The notes below the pieces were generated by a model that worked only from the letters and a program-made list of their open reading frames with translations, did not search any database and was not told where the DNA came from. Shown one piece after another: positions 34,547 through 46,679 of a DNA stretch of 64,000 nt. Every line of letters begins with the position of its first letter. Position 1 is the first letter of the stretch. Position numbers and translations under genes: made by a program. The stretch is from Liolophura sinensis (taxonomy: Eukaryota > Mollusca > Polyplacophora > Chitonida > Chitonidae), in NCBI RefSeq assembly GCF_032854445.1, contig NC_088302.1, forward strand, positions 38,942,191 to 39,006,190, written 5' to 3'.

Positions 34547-34875
34547 GTGAGTGAGTGAGTGCTTGGGATTTAACATCGTACTCAACAATTCTTCATTCAT
34601 ATGACGACGAAGGGATCTTTAGGGTGCATGTACGTGTAATGTGCCTCCTTGTTACAGGACGGATTTCCATTGCTCTTTTATCTAGTGCTGCTTCACTGAG
34701 ACGACTTACCAAAGGCAAGAAAGCCGCCCCACCCGAGCCATTATACTGATACGGGTCAACTAGTCGTTGCACTATCCCCTTCTTGCTGAACGCCAAGCGA
34801 GGAAGTTACAACTTCGTCTTTTAAAGTCTTAGGTGTGACTCGATCAAGGATTGATCCTGGATCTATAGGTCCCGA
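34547..34875 (-). mobile_element. SINE family B with 14-bp target-site duplication
   Basis: Body from GTGAGTGAGTGAGTGCTTGG (3' end) through CATATGACGACGAAGGGATC, GTGCTGCTTCACTGAGACG and AAGTTACAACTTCG to GGATCTATAGGTCCCGA, where the tRNA head is truncated just past the B-box. GCTACCTTCTGAGA flanks it at 34533-34546 and 34876-34889. The intact duplication suggests a comparatively recent insertion. Confidence 0.93.
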
Positions 34876-35354
34876 GCTACCTTCTGAGAAGAAGAGTTCT
34901 ACCGGAAATGTATGAACTGCACATTATCGGTTTCTGACGGCAATTCTCCTCCTAACATAGAAGACTTCAGGACTAGTTCTTAGGCAAAATGGAGTCACCC
35001 AAAGTGGATTTTGGCACTGACCTTTATTTAAAATTTATCAACTTGAGGTACATATTAGAACTGTTTTTATGGCATACATTAATTAATACACAATTTTAAC
35101 AGGGAGAAAACAGAATTAACTTTGTGGCATTACTGGAACTTTTAGCTATAAGGATCATCTTCACACTTAATATATTTTGGCAAGTGAAGTATACACCCTG
35201 TGGCCAGCACTTTTCAGCAATAAATATGTTTAACAGAAGTAAGTTTTTGATTCGGTTTCTTTTATTAACAGGATACAAATGTTGTAGGATTTCTGGAAAA
35301 CAATGCACTGAACAGATAATACATTTACATGTATAAGATATTGATTTATTTATG

Positions 35355-35537
35355 ATCCAAGTGACTATAAAAAGTATGCCAAGGTCCCAGTGACCTATAA
35401 AAAGGAGGCCAAGGTCCCAGTGACCTATAAAAAGTAGGCCAAGGTCCCAGTGACCTATAAAAAGTAGGCTAAGGTCCTGGTGACCTATAAAAAGTAGGCC
35501 AAGGTCCCAGTGATCTGTCAAAGGTAGGTCAAGGTCA
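35355..35537. repeat. 30-bp minisatellite (6 units)
   Basis: The unit is GTGACCTATAAAAAGTAGGC plus CAAGGTCCCA. A decapeptide-repeat frame on the minus strand follows from the period being a multiple of three. Confidence 0.92.
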
Positions 35538-35539
35538 TT

Positions 35540-38500
35540 AAAATTGAACAGGGTTCTTCTTTATGACTTATGGATGTGAATTGTAATATGGTAAACTCAG
35601 GAGGAAGAGCTCATGACATATCACGCATAGAAGAAATTGGACAACTTGGCTGTGAGACAGACTGAGACACCCTGCCTTTTTTGTTGACAATATTCCTGGG
35701 CGAATTCTGGACAATGTTTTAAAATCCAGGTTACCATGGATAAAAGAAGTGCAAAATATCCTTCAGAAAGCTATTCTCTCAGAAAAATTATTGAGCTTGA
35801 TAAGTCAAGTGCTCAAAAGCACTAGATGGCATTTAGATATAGCTTAATTTTTAGAAAGGTGATGCTTATGTTAATGTCATATATAATTAAGACCAAGATT
35901 TTTGGCCTTATTAATTTGTGTGAGAGTATACACCATTAAATAAAGTTTTTGCCATATATCATACATCATTCAATATAAATGGTACTTTTACATCACATTA
36001 AGAATTTAAGCCATTGAATTACACACAGAAATTTCTGGAAGCATCAGCATGAAGTAATACATGGAATTACCACTTCTAGGCTGAACAGATTTGACATATA
36101 TCCGCATTACCAAACACAATAATAGGTAAATGCACTTATACTAAGCAAAAACACAGGATATTTCAATAGTCTACTTGAAAACAGACTCATTATGATAGTC
36201 TACATGTATTTCATAATGGTATAACTGGTCTAGTGCCAAAAATGGATTATAATACTGTACTGAGAGTGATATTTGAATCCTGTGATCCAGTGAAGAACCT
36301 CAGCTAACAGCATTCCTATACATGCACTCACAAACAATTTTGATGTAAACGCAATGGTTTGAGACGCATAATGGGCTATTATAATGATTCAAGTCAATTC
36401 AGTTCTTTAGTCATTATTTTTCCTTTTTTCTGTTTTTTTTTTTTTTGACAGTTTGTCAGACGAGACATTTTTGACAACATGGACTTAAGACGAGTCCATT
36501 TGAAATTGTCTTGCTGAGATGTCATATGACTTATAATCCTGACAAAGCCACTGCCTTGTCCCCCTCAATCATACTAAAGATGGTAGAGCCGACCAAGTGT
36601 GGACAGAAGAACGGTACTACCTGGTTCTATACCACCACCCTGAAGAGCTGGGGCTGTTTACCCTACCCGGCCATCATTCTACAGCTCTCCTTCTAAGGCT
36701 TGTACCTGACATTCTAGCCTGTGCAAACATACATGTAGAAAGAACCAATACAAGCAAGGAGCCCAGACGGCTAACGACTACATGAACCAGTTTTGAAGGA
36801 CTAGCGATGCTCTTTTATAACATGCCTATAGATGTACTCGTATGTAGGCAACATAGGCCGTGCTGAATGCCAGTCACCACAATACCTGGCCAAACAAAAT
36901 CTGTTGAACTGACATAATTCATACATGTGTATGTATATTAGCTTTCACATGGTTCAGCCAGAGCCGAGGGATTTCTGGGGGATTGTGCTATAGGCAAATA
37001 CAGCTAGGAGAGTACATGTAGATAAGGATTTCTGCTGGAAGGCACAGGGACACGACTCATTACAGAGGCAAGAGACGTATACACACCTGACACAGGTAAG
37101 ATTAACGATTTACAGGATTACTGCTACTATGCATACTCTTCCACCTGTTATAGCTACAAGTAGCTACAATAAGGACTCTTCCAGAATCTCGCAAAACTAT
37201 ATCACAGGATTGGTATATAATGTGTCCTATCTATAATTTTTCTTTTAAATAAACGCCAATTCTTCAATCTTTTCAACCACCTCCGTGACCACTATTTAGA
37301 AACTTTCTGAAAGAACTATGAGGTGCAGACAAATAATTTGCATAGTTTTATGAAACTGGCATCTTTATTGACTAAAACGAATCATTTTTGGTGTCACTCT
37401 CATAATAACTGTATGCATAAATTCCACTGAAAAGAGTGCTTCGGTGGCTGAAAAGGTTGAGGATTTAGAATATACAATAGTGAAAGATAACACCATATAT
37501 ATTCTGCATTATAAAATATTGGTCCTGATCCTAGTTTGTCGGAATGACAAAACTTGACAAAACTTGACTCTAAACAAAAGACACCACTCTTCAAGATCAA
37601 TGAACTTTCCCGTATTATGAAATCGTTACTACCTAAATAAGTCTACATTTAGGCAACTTACTGAATATGACCTATGAATTTTTTCTCCCCAACTAAGTTA
37701 CTCAGTTTGCCCGATTCAGAGAGTTTTGTTGATCACACAAAGGCATTTTGAAGTAGAATGACATCCTACTTGATTCACCACCAAAACTAATATCTTTTAC
37801 CCTTAATTTGTCTCGAGAAAATTGTCTAATTTTAAAGCAAAGTTTTCGAATAAATACATATCTGTATATTACCTGCATCTACACCACAAAGGAAAAGTAC
37901 TTTATAATCAGTGATCGAATGAAGGAAACCTTGCAGAGCCTGAAGGAAACAACTGCAACTATACCTCACAAACCTCCTGCTGCGAAGTTTAGTTGGGTTA
38001 GTTTGGAAGCATTATCAAGTGAATGAGTGAAGTCGTTCATAAATCCACAGAAGTTCTATACATCCACAAAAATCTTTTCCCAGTGTTATGAATTAGTGTA
38101 ATAATAACAATAATATGTTGCACAACTGGCTATTAGAGTCCAGTATACTATATTACATTCTTATACAACATACAGGTACTGTACATATAACAGGCTGATC
38201 CTCGAAGGCTTCTGAAAACTTGTGTATCGCAAAATACCACATTTCTCTGCTATACTTTTATATATCTGACCTACGTGAGGCTTGCCAGTTTTATAATCTG
38301 GAGCAATTAATCCTTTGAGAAGACTTCACATTTTCTTTTTAAGTGTTAGTGACAATTCAAATATAGAAATAAAATAACATTCAGAAACTCAAAACGCAAC
38401 ACACACATGCTACATGGCATAATGGCAATTTAATTAAATTCTCGACAAAAAGGCATTGATAGCATATTGGTATTTAATTGCTTTTCCCAAGATCTGAGTC

Positions 38501-41500
38501 CATGGTCCATTTCTCAACCATTATGTATAAATTTAGCTCACGAATACAACATGGGCTCCCCTTGAATAGACCTGTCAGCCAGAGTCTGAAATTTCTTTAT
38601 AGTCCACGTAAACTAACACACATGGACATTTGTCCTCGTGGACTGATACAGTCCAAACATAAGCCTTTCAGTTCAATGTCCCACAGAATTCCCTGCTCTT
38701 TTATATTTATGAGCTGAGGTGACAGGTACAACTATAGGTATGAAAGTAAGCAGGTACAGCTATTCAAATCTGTGTGTGCAGTGACAGATGGCATATCTGG
38801 AGAAGGAACAGCATTTTGGAACAGTAATCATTGTACAAAATATATGTGAAAACCGATATCAGATCTGTGAATGTACAGTAACTTTCTAAACATCTAATGC
38901 TTTTATTTCTTTATTTATTTGTTTGGTGTTTATTTCACATTTAGGAATATTACAAATCTTTCTAAAAAATGTTACATTATATGACAACATTTGCTGGACA
39001 AGGTGTAGTAGCCACATGTATGTAAAGCCAAACTGTTTACAAAACAGCTTGAAACATGTATGTAAAGCCAAAGTCATTTTCACAAAAAGTTTACACAAAA
39101 GATGAATACTTTCTCTGGCTGTCACAATTATCTTGCCTGTTTACATAACAACTTTAAACATCCACCCTCTTTTCACAAAGAGAAGTCTCTCTTTACACAA
39201 AAGTATGAAACGCTCTTAACCTTGGCTCGGTGCATGTATATACACACTTATACTCTGAGCCTACAATTGTCTATAGCCTAACTCACAAAATCCAGGGTGG
39301 TAAACATGAACATTCAAGCTCACGGTGGTGGTATAATCCCATAAACAACGGGCTTAAGAGAACTTGTTTAAAACCGCACACCCTCTATTTTAAGCCCACA
39401 TCCTGGACAATGAAAACCTACACCACCACCATATAGATGTGCATGTAGGTCAGCTGGTTGTTACACCTGAAATCAGTTGCAGGTAAAGTTTGGGTGAAAA
39501 TTAATGCAAAGGTGAGCTATTGATGAATTCCATTTAACTCAGATTTATAGCAGACAACTGCATGCATGCTAGAATGTATCTTGATATGCACTTAACAATT
39601 TCACCATTCTCTTGCTTATCATGTGAAGAAATTGTATCATTTTGTTGTGAACCATAGCTACGAAGTGATGGAAACAAGAGTTACTCAATCTCATGCCCAC
39701 CTGGTTAACCGATCTCCTGGTTAACAAACATACACATACAGGTACTTGGCTGTCACACTCTGATGAGGCCTACATGTATTTCCCACTGAAATATATGTAC
39801 CTACAGACGTGACAGAGGCAACCTAATAAAAGCACTTGTAACCGTACAGTGTGTGCATTTTATAGAGCTTTTCATCATATTTATAGCCTCTGAAAACACT
39901 CAGCCCTTTTTGGATATTCAAAGATTATTCTGCACATAATTCATATGCACAATACACATTTAAATGTAGAGGTCAAGTGCTATTGCCGGATTTAAACTTT
40001 TGCATGCCGTGGCCGAATTACCAATGATGCTATTGCAGTTTCTTGGACATCATTAATATATAAACTACACCTACCTGACCAAGAGTGGAATTCCAGACCT
40101 ACATCTATATATGAATCTTTCAAGGAAAGAAACTTTATATTACATGTTTGGTTAAGATTACAAACTTGTTTTTCAAAGTTGTCATGAAAACAAGAGTATG
40201 TATTATAAACAATTCCTAGCAACTCAATTAAAAGGGGCGTCACGTTAGATAACTGATAAGCGAGATTACGGAACCTCCAACTACACCAACTGGAATCCAT
40301 TTTTCACTGTTGTTTACCCATACAAAAAGTGGGTATATTGCCACAGAGCACCATCAGGAGCTAGTGCATCTTCAATAGGCTTCTGGGCCAGTGGTAGGTG
40401 AAGTTTATTAGCTCAAGGTGAAGCTGCTTCAGATCCGTAGAAAAAGTGTTCAACACCAAAAAGATTATACAGTTGGACGGACAGGCAGCCAGACGGCCTG
40501 ATGCCATGCCATAAGTTGGCACATCTGGGCTTTAAATAGAACAAACATCAAGACAATTAAGACTTAAAAGTGACTGCTCCATGGACAGTGAATAACTTCT
40601 TGAAGAGGAATGAAATAGCATGAATGTGTTGAAGCACAGATATGAAGAACTGGATAACAGTGTGCAACCACCTCAGACATCAATACATACAGGGGCCAGA
40701 TGACATTTTAGTATCACTATGGCACATGTACTTCAACTAGTTTATCTGCCTGTGACGAAGGATAAACACAATGAAAGGGATTGCAAAACAGGATGTGCGT
40801 GTCTAACAATTGAGAGGGGGAAACTTGACCTCAGATAAAAGGGTTGTACCTTTGGAAACGTGATTCTTGTTAATACATCAGGAGCATGGCCTGGCATACT
40901 GATTGTATTGAGATGAGGTTTGTTAGGCAGTCAGGTAGGTAATATCCCCTGGCTCGCAAGGAAGCAAATCAACTTACATGCGGCCAATCCAGATTCAGCT
41001 GTTCCAATGAAAGTCTGGAATACCAGTTTAACTGAGGGAGAATTGCACATCCTGGATCTCTAATAAACAATTAAGTGTGCCAAGTTGGACTTTCTGGATT
41101 GCACTTTTCTTTTTTTTTTTTTTTTTTTTTTTTTTGCTCAGGATCCGAATTCTCGCGGGACAAGGATTGGCTATCAGACGAGGACATTTATCAACCTAAT
41201 AACTGCTCTGTATTTGCCGAGAGAAGCCCCTCGCCCAGTGTTGTGTGGCAATTAATATCCCCTGATGAATACAGAAATGTCATCAGGAACACTTAGGCAA
41301 GCAGCCATTGAAAATCAATAGTCGTGTTGATACTGCTCATCAATAAATAACCCAGAACAAACAGTCATGGCCATGTTTCCTGCTTGTGTGCACTCAATCC
41401 TCCCACATTCTTGGGTTGTCTGTATGTTTAAATCACATGGGCATGGAATGACTATGAAATAAACTCTGATATCTCCAATAATCAAACTGGCTTTAAGAAA

Positions 41501-43450
41501 AAAAGTGTACACAGAGGACCAGAATCCATCGCATGTGTTGCCAGCATCTGATTTCATGTAAGGCAATGATCATGATATGAGTATTAAATGAAAAAATACA
41601 CCACAATGTCCCTCCCATTTCAAGCCTTTAATTTTGGCCTATATATGGATGGATCCTTAGGAAAGTTATATGGACAGCTGGAACATAAAATATACCGAAG
41701 AATATATCAATGACAAGGAGGTTATCTGTATCTCTATCTGTAATTGAGAAATTTACGTCAAAGATTATGCATCCAAGCATGGATATGGATAAAATATTTT
41801 ACACAGCTTGGATTTGGGTCAAGTACCAATATACTAAGTTTTCTTGCTTGTCCTATCCAGGTCAAAATACAGAAATTTCTTCAATGAATCTTAACCAATG
41901 GATACTGGACAGAAACGCAGAGTGTTGTACCTTTGTCTGTAGTGTGGGAATTTGTACATTAGCCAATGTTTATGCTCTGGTATATGAAGGATCAATTTAG
42001 TTCCATTATTTGTTTGTGAGAGTTATCATGCATGCTCAAGAATATTTTTCTTAATTTCTTTGTTTATACATGGACTAAAGTCTGGAAACAATGACAGCCA
42101 TCATCATTTGTCAGCTAATAAACAAACCTTCCACTTGCTCCATGCATCAAAAGCTTGTCTTGAGCATGTGACTACACTTGTCATCCAATGGCTGGATGTC
42201 TGCAGCAACAGCAATGATTTATCCAAAGGGGCCAGACAGCCTTAATTATAAACCAATTCAGGTCACTTGATTGTAGTGGAGGTCAATTTAACATATAGCT
42301 ATATATTTTTTTGCATTAAAGGAGAAGCTCAGTTGGTGATACGCATGATACATCACACAGAAATGGTACAAACAAATGAGACACAAAATAACTCCACAAA
42401 AATCACCAGTAATTGGGGGTGATGCATTTCTTCTCACCGCCAGCTTTTTAGCCAAAACAAAAAATGTAAAAAAATGTGTGTAATTCTATGAGTCTTATTC
42501 ACAGTACTGGTGAAGGACAATTTGGTTTGTGAAAGATGTACATGTGTTAAACTCAAGTACATATATGTTTATTAAGGAAAACTAATTATGCATTCATCTT
42601 GTCAAATTGCTTAAGTCGTGCCTGAGCGCTGAAGACTTAATACTTGGGTTCCTTTTCAAAAATGAAAATCAGTAGATGTAACGGTCTGAAATTTCATCCC
42701 TCAAAAAAAATCTAATATATGACATCTTTCTCCACTGATACTGATCGAGGCATGATGTTGGGAATAGCACAGTGTAGGGAAAGGCACATTGATTCTGAAT
42801 GCTTGATCATATAAAATCATCAGAAAAACCAGCATGGTATATACACTAAAGAGAATCAGCACCATTCATAATCGGCCAAATTTTCCAAGCTCCAGCGACA
42901 ACTAAATGGACCCGACAGTGCCCACATTATACCAATGAGAAATCAAGAGACCAATATCAATAGAAATGATATTAATCATAAATCAGTTTTTAGCTGTGGC
43001 TGATTTAATTGTCAGCGGACTTGCATGCAGGAGTGTGGGTAGACGTGCCCGGGAATTGGAGTCTATAGCTAGTTTAGTTGTTGGCAGTGAGGTAGGAGGT
43101 TAAACATGATAAACATTCACAGATGATCTCATACATATATACCGAATCAGACACATTGACATGTTTTCTGGAAATGTTTTTTCTATGGTCATGACATGTT
43201 TTTCTACATTTGTTAGCGTTCTTTAAATTCTTACAGTTTTTGTCAGTACAAGTGAATCCAGCTCCCCATCTCCCCCCCCCCCCCACTTCCTCTCTCCTTG
43301 TAAAGCAACTCAGCCATATCAACTGGATTGACTGGTGTTCTGTAGATCGATAATATATTTGCGGAAAGTGAAAATCATGGGCATGGGACACAAGAGAATA
43401 TACGGACGTGGTGGGAGGGTGTAAAGGAAAGAGACTGGGGATGTATAAGG
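35540..43450. other. Sparse stretch between tandem repeats and Ig gene C
   Basis: Nearly 8 kb of AT-rich sequence with no firmly supported gene. A degenerate SINE tail remnant is visible at about 38900-38950 (TTTATTTATTTGTTTGGTG). Two segments behind good splice-acceptor-like tracts (about 36450-36790 and 41107-41296) are described among the findings. Confidence 0.4.
41108..41296 (+). other. Exon-like frame behind a strong acceptor tract
   Basis: A run of about 27 T ends GCTCAG at about 41141, followed by an open stretch to a stop at 41294-41296. The peptide contains NCSVFAERSPSPSVVWQL, with Cys and Trp 14 positions apart as in an Ig domain. There is no second Cys or DxGxYxC before the stop. 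It could be an Ig relic, a terminal exon of an unseen gene, or chance. Confidence 0.2.
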
Positions 43451-43456
43451 GAAGAG

Positions 43457-43466
43457 TATATATAAG
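43457..43466 (+). promoter_or_regulatory. Possible TATA element upstream of Ig gene C
   Basis: TATATATAAG lies about 360 bp before the ATG and about 330 bp before the candidate acceptor, leaving room for a short first exon and intron. No initiator or donor could be fixed. Confidence 0.2.
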
Positions 43467-43778
43467 AGGTGTAGGAAGCCAAACTGTAATATATTTAGGG
43501 AGCAGGGCAGAAAAAGGCAAAGGAAGACAAGATAGAAAATATAATTTTGTCTTCCAGAAAAAATGGAGAAATAGAGCTTAGGCTGTTATGTTTCTTATCC
43601 CCACTGCCTTGATTCATAAAATCCCTTTTTTGAGATAAAAATCTGTTATTTTCTCGAAGCTCATAAGAAGTTGTTCAAACACTTTTCTTTCTGAAGCAAA
43701 ATTTTTAATATCAATTCCAGGAAATCTGAAGAAACTAGTCCTCGGCCACACACTGTACTTGTTGATTCTAAACCAAAG

Positions 43779-43797
43779 CTTTGTCTTCCTCTTTCAG
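43779..43797 (+). promoter_or_regulatory. Candidate 3' splice acceptor of Ig gene C
   Basis: CTTTGTCTTCCTCTTTCAG is a strong polypyrimidine tract and AG (43796-43797), 22 bases before the ATG. It is the best of the three acceptors. Confidence 0.7.
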
Positions 43798-43819
43798 GTT
43801 TTTTCTTTAAGAAGGCAAG

Positions 43820-44521
43820 ATGAAGTGTTTACTGTTAGGACTAAGTCTCTGTCACCTGATGAGCTCAGCTTACATGGAAATGGATGTGGAGAATTTCCAG
43901 GTGATGTATGACAAGAGCTTCAACTTGACCTGTGAGAGCAAGCATTACAACATGTCCGCATTGCCAGAAATGGACAAACCCAAGTATTACTACTGGATCT
44001 TGCCAAATGGAGCTTACCTGGGCACAGACGGCCAGGAAATCATAGAGAACAAAAGAGTCTTTATCAGTGGCATGGGAAAAAATTACGGGAAGATATTAAC
44101 CATTCGCAAAGCAGATGATGATGACTACGGAATTTATCACTGCCTGGTGAAAACCTATGCACAACAGTACAAGCTGGTAGCAAGAAAGAGCATTAATGTG
44201 GATGGGCCTTATTACGGGGATCTGCTGGATAAATACCGTACTAACATTATCATCGGGGTGTGCGCTGGCGGGGGGCTGCTCGTCCTCTGCATCATCGGCT
44301 GTTTAGTATATCATCTCCGCTACAGGACAGATGATGACGAGGAGGAAGACGAAGAAAAACTGAACGGGGAAATTACAGAAATCCATGCTCACGACAACAG
44401 GGGTCTTGACAAGTCCGACATACCCTCTTCTTCTTCGGATAATAACTATAATGATGACATTTCTCAAGAAAAAAAACGACCGGTTTCTCATGAATATAAT
44501 GAAATAGATACAAAATTGTAG
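43820..44521 (+). CDS. Ig-domain type I membrane protein C (233 aa)
   Basis: Single-exon paralogue of the genes at 12163 and 21938. Residues 1-17 are a signal peptide. The V-like Ig domain (about 22-126) has Cys38, Trp59 in YYWILPNG and D102-x-G-x-Y106-x-C108, preceded by an acidic ADDDDY run. Sequons are at N35 and N44. The juxtamembrane INVDGPYYGDLLDKYR (125-140) matches protein B closely. The helix (about 143-164) has an AGGG start and is followed by HLRYR. The tail of about 65 residues begins with an acidic cluster (170-179), has a Ser run (203-206), and ends HEYNEIDTKL. This gives a tyrosine site (Y-N-E-I) and a C-terminal T-K-L that fits a class I PDZ ligand. Neither feature is shared with protein B. 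The role as a surface receptor or adhesion protein is inferred from topology; the family is not recognised. Confidence 0.9.
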   Translation: MKCLLLGLSLCHLMSSAYMEMDVENFQVMYDKSFNLTCESKHYNMSALPEMDKPKYYYWILPNGAYLGTDGQEIIENKRVFISGMGKNYGKILTIRKADDDDYGIYHCLVKTYAQQYKLVARKSINVDGPYYGDLLDKYRTNIIIGVCAGGGLLVLCIIGCLVYHLRYRTDDDEEEDEEKLNGEITEIHAHDNRGLDKSDIPSSSSDNNYNDDISQEKKRPVSHEYNEIDTKL

Positions 44522-46110
44522 AGAAAAAAAAAAGAGATAATTTTACACAAACAAATAAAAAAAAAGAACAAAATAAGCAGGAACAATTTTTTTTTTCAAT
44601 CCTAGATTGATGATAATAACTTTTATCTGCAAGTAATGGCATAGCATCATTCTTTTCAAGCTGATGTGCAACAATTTGTTTTCCACCAAAAGAAAAAATG
44701 TTGTGGATGTTTATTTCAGAATGACTGCCTGACCATACACTGTAGGACTACACTTACTGGACACATGCTGTAGTACAAAGCATTTTATCTCTATTGTCAG
44801 AGTTACATGGAGTTGTGTCCCCTGATTATATCACCTTGACTTAATGCTTGATCAAAAACTTTCCTAAATGCTATCTTAACTGCTTGTGCCATATTGTTCT
44901 ATTTTTTATACAGTTGTGTTGTATTGTTCTTTAAATGCCAAATCAAACATATGACCTTCAATACTTGTCGTTCATACTTGTTATAAACAACAAGTATGCA
45001 ATTTAATGCATGTCCCAATGGTTGAAAGAGCTGTTGAAACTTTGACAAGAACAGGGTTTTTTGTATCTTAAACAGCATATATCTTTTACATAATTGGAAT
45101 TCTTTACAGTCAATTATTACAGATATTTTTGTTTTACCCACAATTTACTGATACACACTCCACATGTATATACCTGTACACATCTGTTTTACAAAGCATG
45201 TCAATGGCCAATCCATTACTGCATGCAGTTAAATATGACGTCTTCACAGTGAAGCAAATTTTCACAAAGCAGCTTAATAATTTCAATTTATCATCAATTT
45301 AATAAATCCTTTATTCAAAACTATATTTTTATATGACATTAAAAAGGACTCCTGTGAGCGAGATTTCCAATCCATTTAATACTTATGGGGCCAGAAAACT
45401 GTAGTACAGCTTCCAGATGAAGGTGCTTATAATTTACACACCTGTAATTTCTTTTGCTTCCATGTTGTTAATGTATATGTTTCTCCTCACCGTGTCCTTG
45501 CTAGTGGGAACAAATTCAATTTGATTTTTTTAAGCTGTTTAAATTTGAAGAATTAGGCCCAGTATAATCCAGTGGATTAGCCCTGGTCTGTGATCCATGC
45601 ATAGCACTGATGTATGCGACAGATCAGTAAAAAGAAGAAACATCATAACCACAGTAAAGACAAATTTACTTCCTGACTTTGTAAATCAACAATTACCTTC
45701 TAGGACTATGCTTAAAGTGATAGGTTCATTTATGTGTTTGTTTATATGTGTGTGATATGTGAATTTCAAGGCACACTCAAGCAAGTTTAGAAAAGTCTCT
45801 TCATACATACATATTTATCTTTCACAAAACTCGATTTTATTTAAAAATTATTTTTTCATGCAGATTACTCAGTACGACAGATCGCAAAACATGTAAAACA
45901 ATTACAGAGATGTCAAGATTTGACTTTTGATTTTTTTTCTGTGCTGTTTTTTTTTTTTTAATATTTGTAAATATTATATTATATTTACGCAGAGGTATTC
46001 CACATTACAGTGGCTTATTTATACTCATTATGATGTGTTTGTCATTTCACATATCATATTATTTTATCTATGATAATTGGAAATGTTTCAAATAAATATT
46101 ATTCAAAAAA
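44522..46110 (+). other. Probable 3' UTR of Ig gene C
   Basis: AT-rich, with AATAAA at 44554-44559 very close to the stop and a second AATAAA at 46091-46096 within TTCAAATAAATATTATTC. Either could end the transcript; the distal one would give a UTR of about 1.6 kb. Confidence 0.35.
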
Positions 46111-46279
46111 TATTTAGATGAATTATTTGAATTAATGTACTTCTGACATCTCAGTGATCTTTTCAGCATTTGTATCCATTTTTTCATTATTTCACCATTT
46201 TTAAAAAAAATTTATTTGACCGAAATTGCCTCATGATACTTTCATTTCTGACCTGCATAGAGACAATTTTATCTGCCCT

Positions 46280-46478
46280 GGAGTTTATTTATTTTACTGG
46301 TATTTATGCTGCACTAAAGAATATTTCCCTTACATGATGACAGCTAGTATTATGGTAAAAAGGAAAACGGGCTATGCTCTGGGGAAGCCCACAACTATCT
46401 GTAGGTTGCTGACAGCTCTTCTCATATACAACCAGAAAGCAAGCCAACCTGACACCTGGAGTTCAATTACCCATCATA
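46280..46478 (-). mobile_element. SINE family A copy, old, reaching the B-box
   Basis: GTTTATTTATTTTACTGGTA tail side, then AAGAATATTTCCCTTACATG, ATTATGGTAAAAAGGAAAAC, TGTAGGTTGCTGACAGC and CACCTGGAGTTCAATTACCC, the last being the reversed B-box area. It forms most of a 147-codon frame that is therefore not a gene. Confidence 0.82.
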
Positions 46479-46679
46479 CTATATGTGCAGAGGCATACAT
46501 CCTCATCTCTTTGGAAGAGAATCCCAAGCAAGTCAAACTAAACACTGTAAAACTGACCATCAACCCGATTCACATGTATCAGACATTTTATAAAATGATC
46601 TCCCTTGTTGATATTATGAAACTGGGTTGGGTGTCGCACCTGATGCGCATTCTAGTGAGGCAGCACTAAACATGGCAGT

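Noticed and set aside
35096-35521. 141-codon minus-strand frame with decapeptide repeats
   Set aside because: Half of it is the 30-bp minisatellite and the remainder has no protein-like feature.
46226-46669. 147-codon plus-strand frame
   Set aside because: Most of it is an antisense SINE family A copy.
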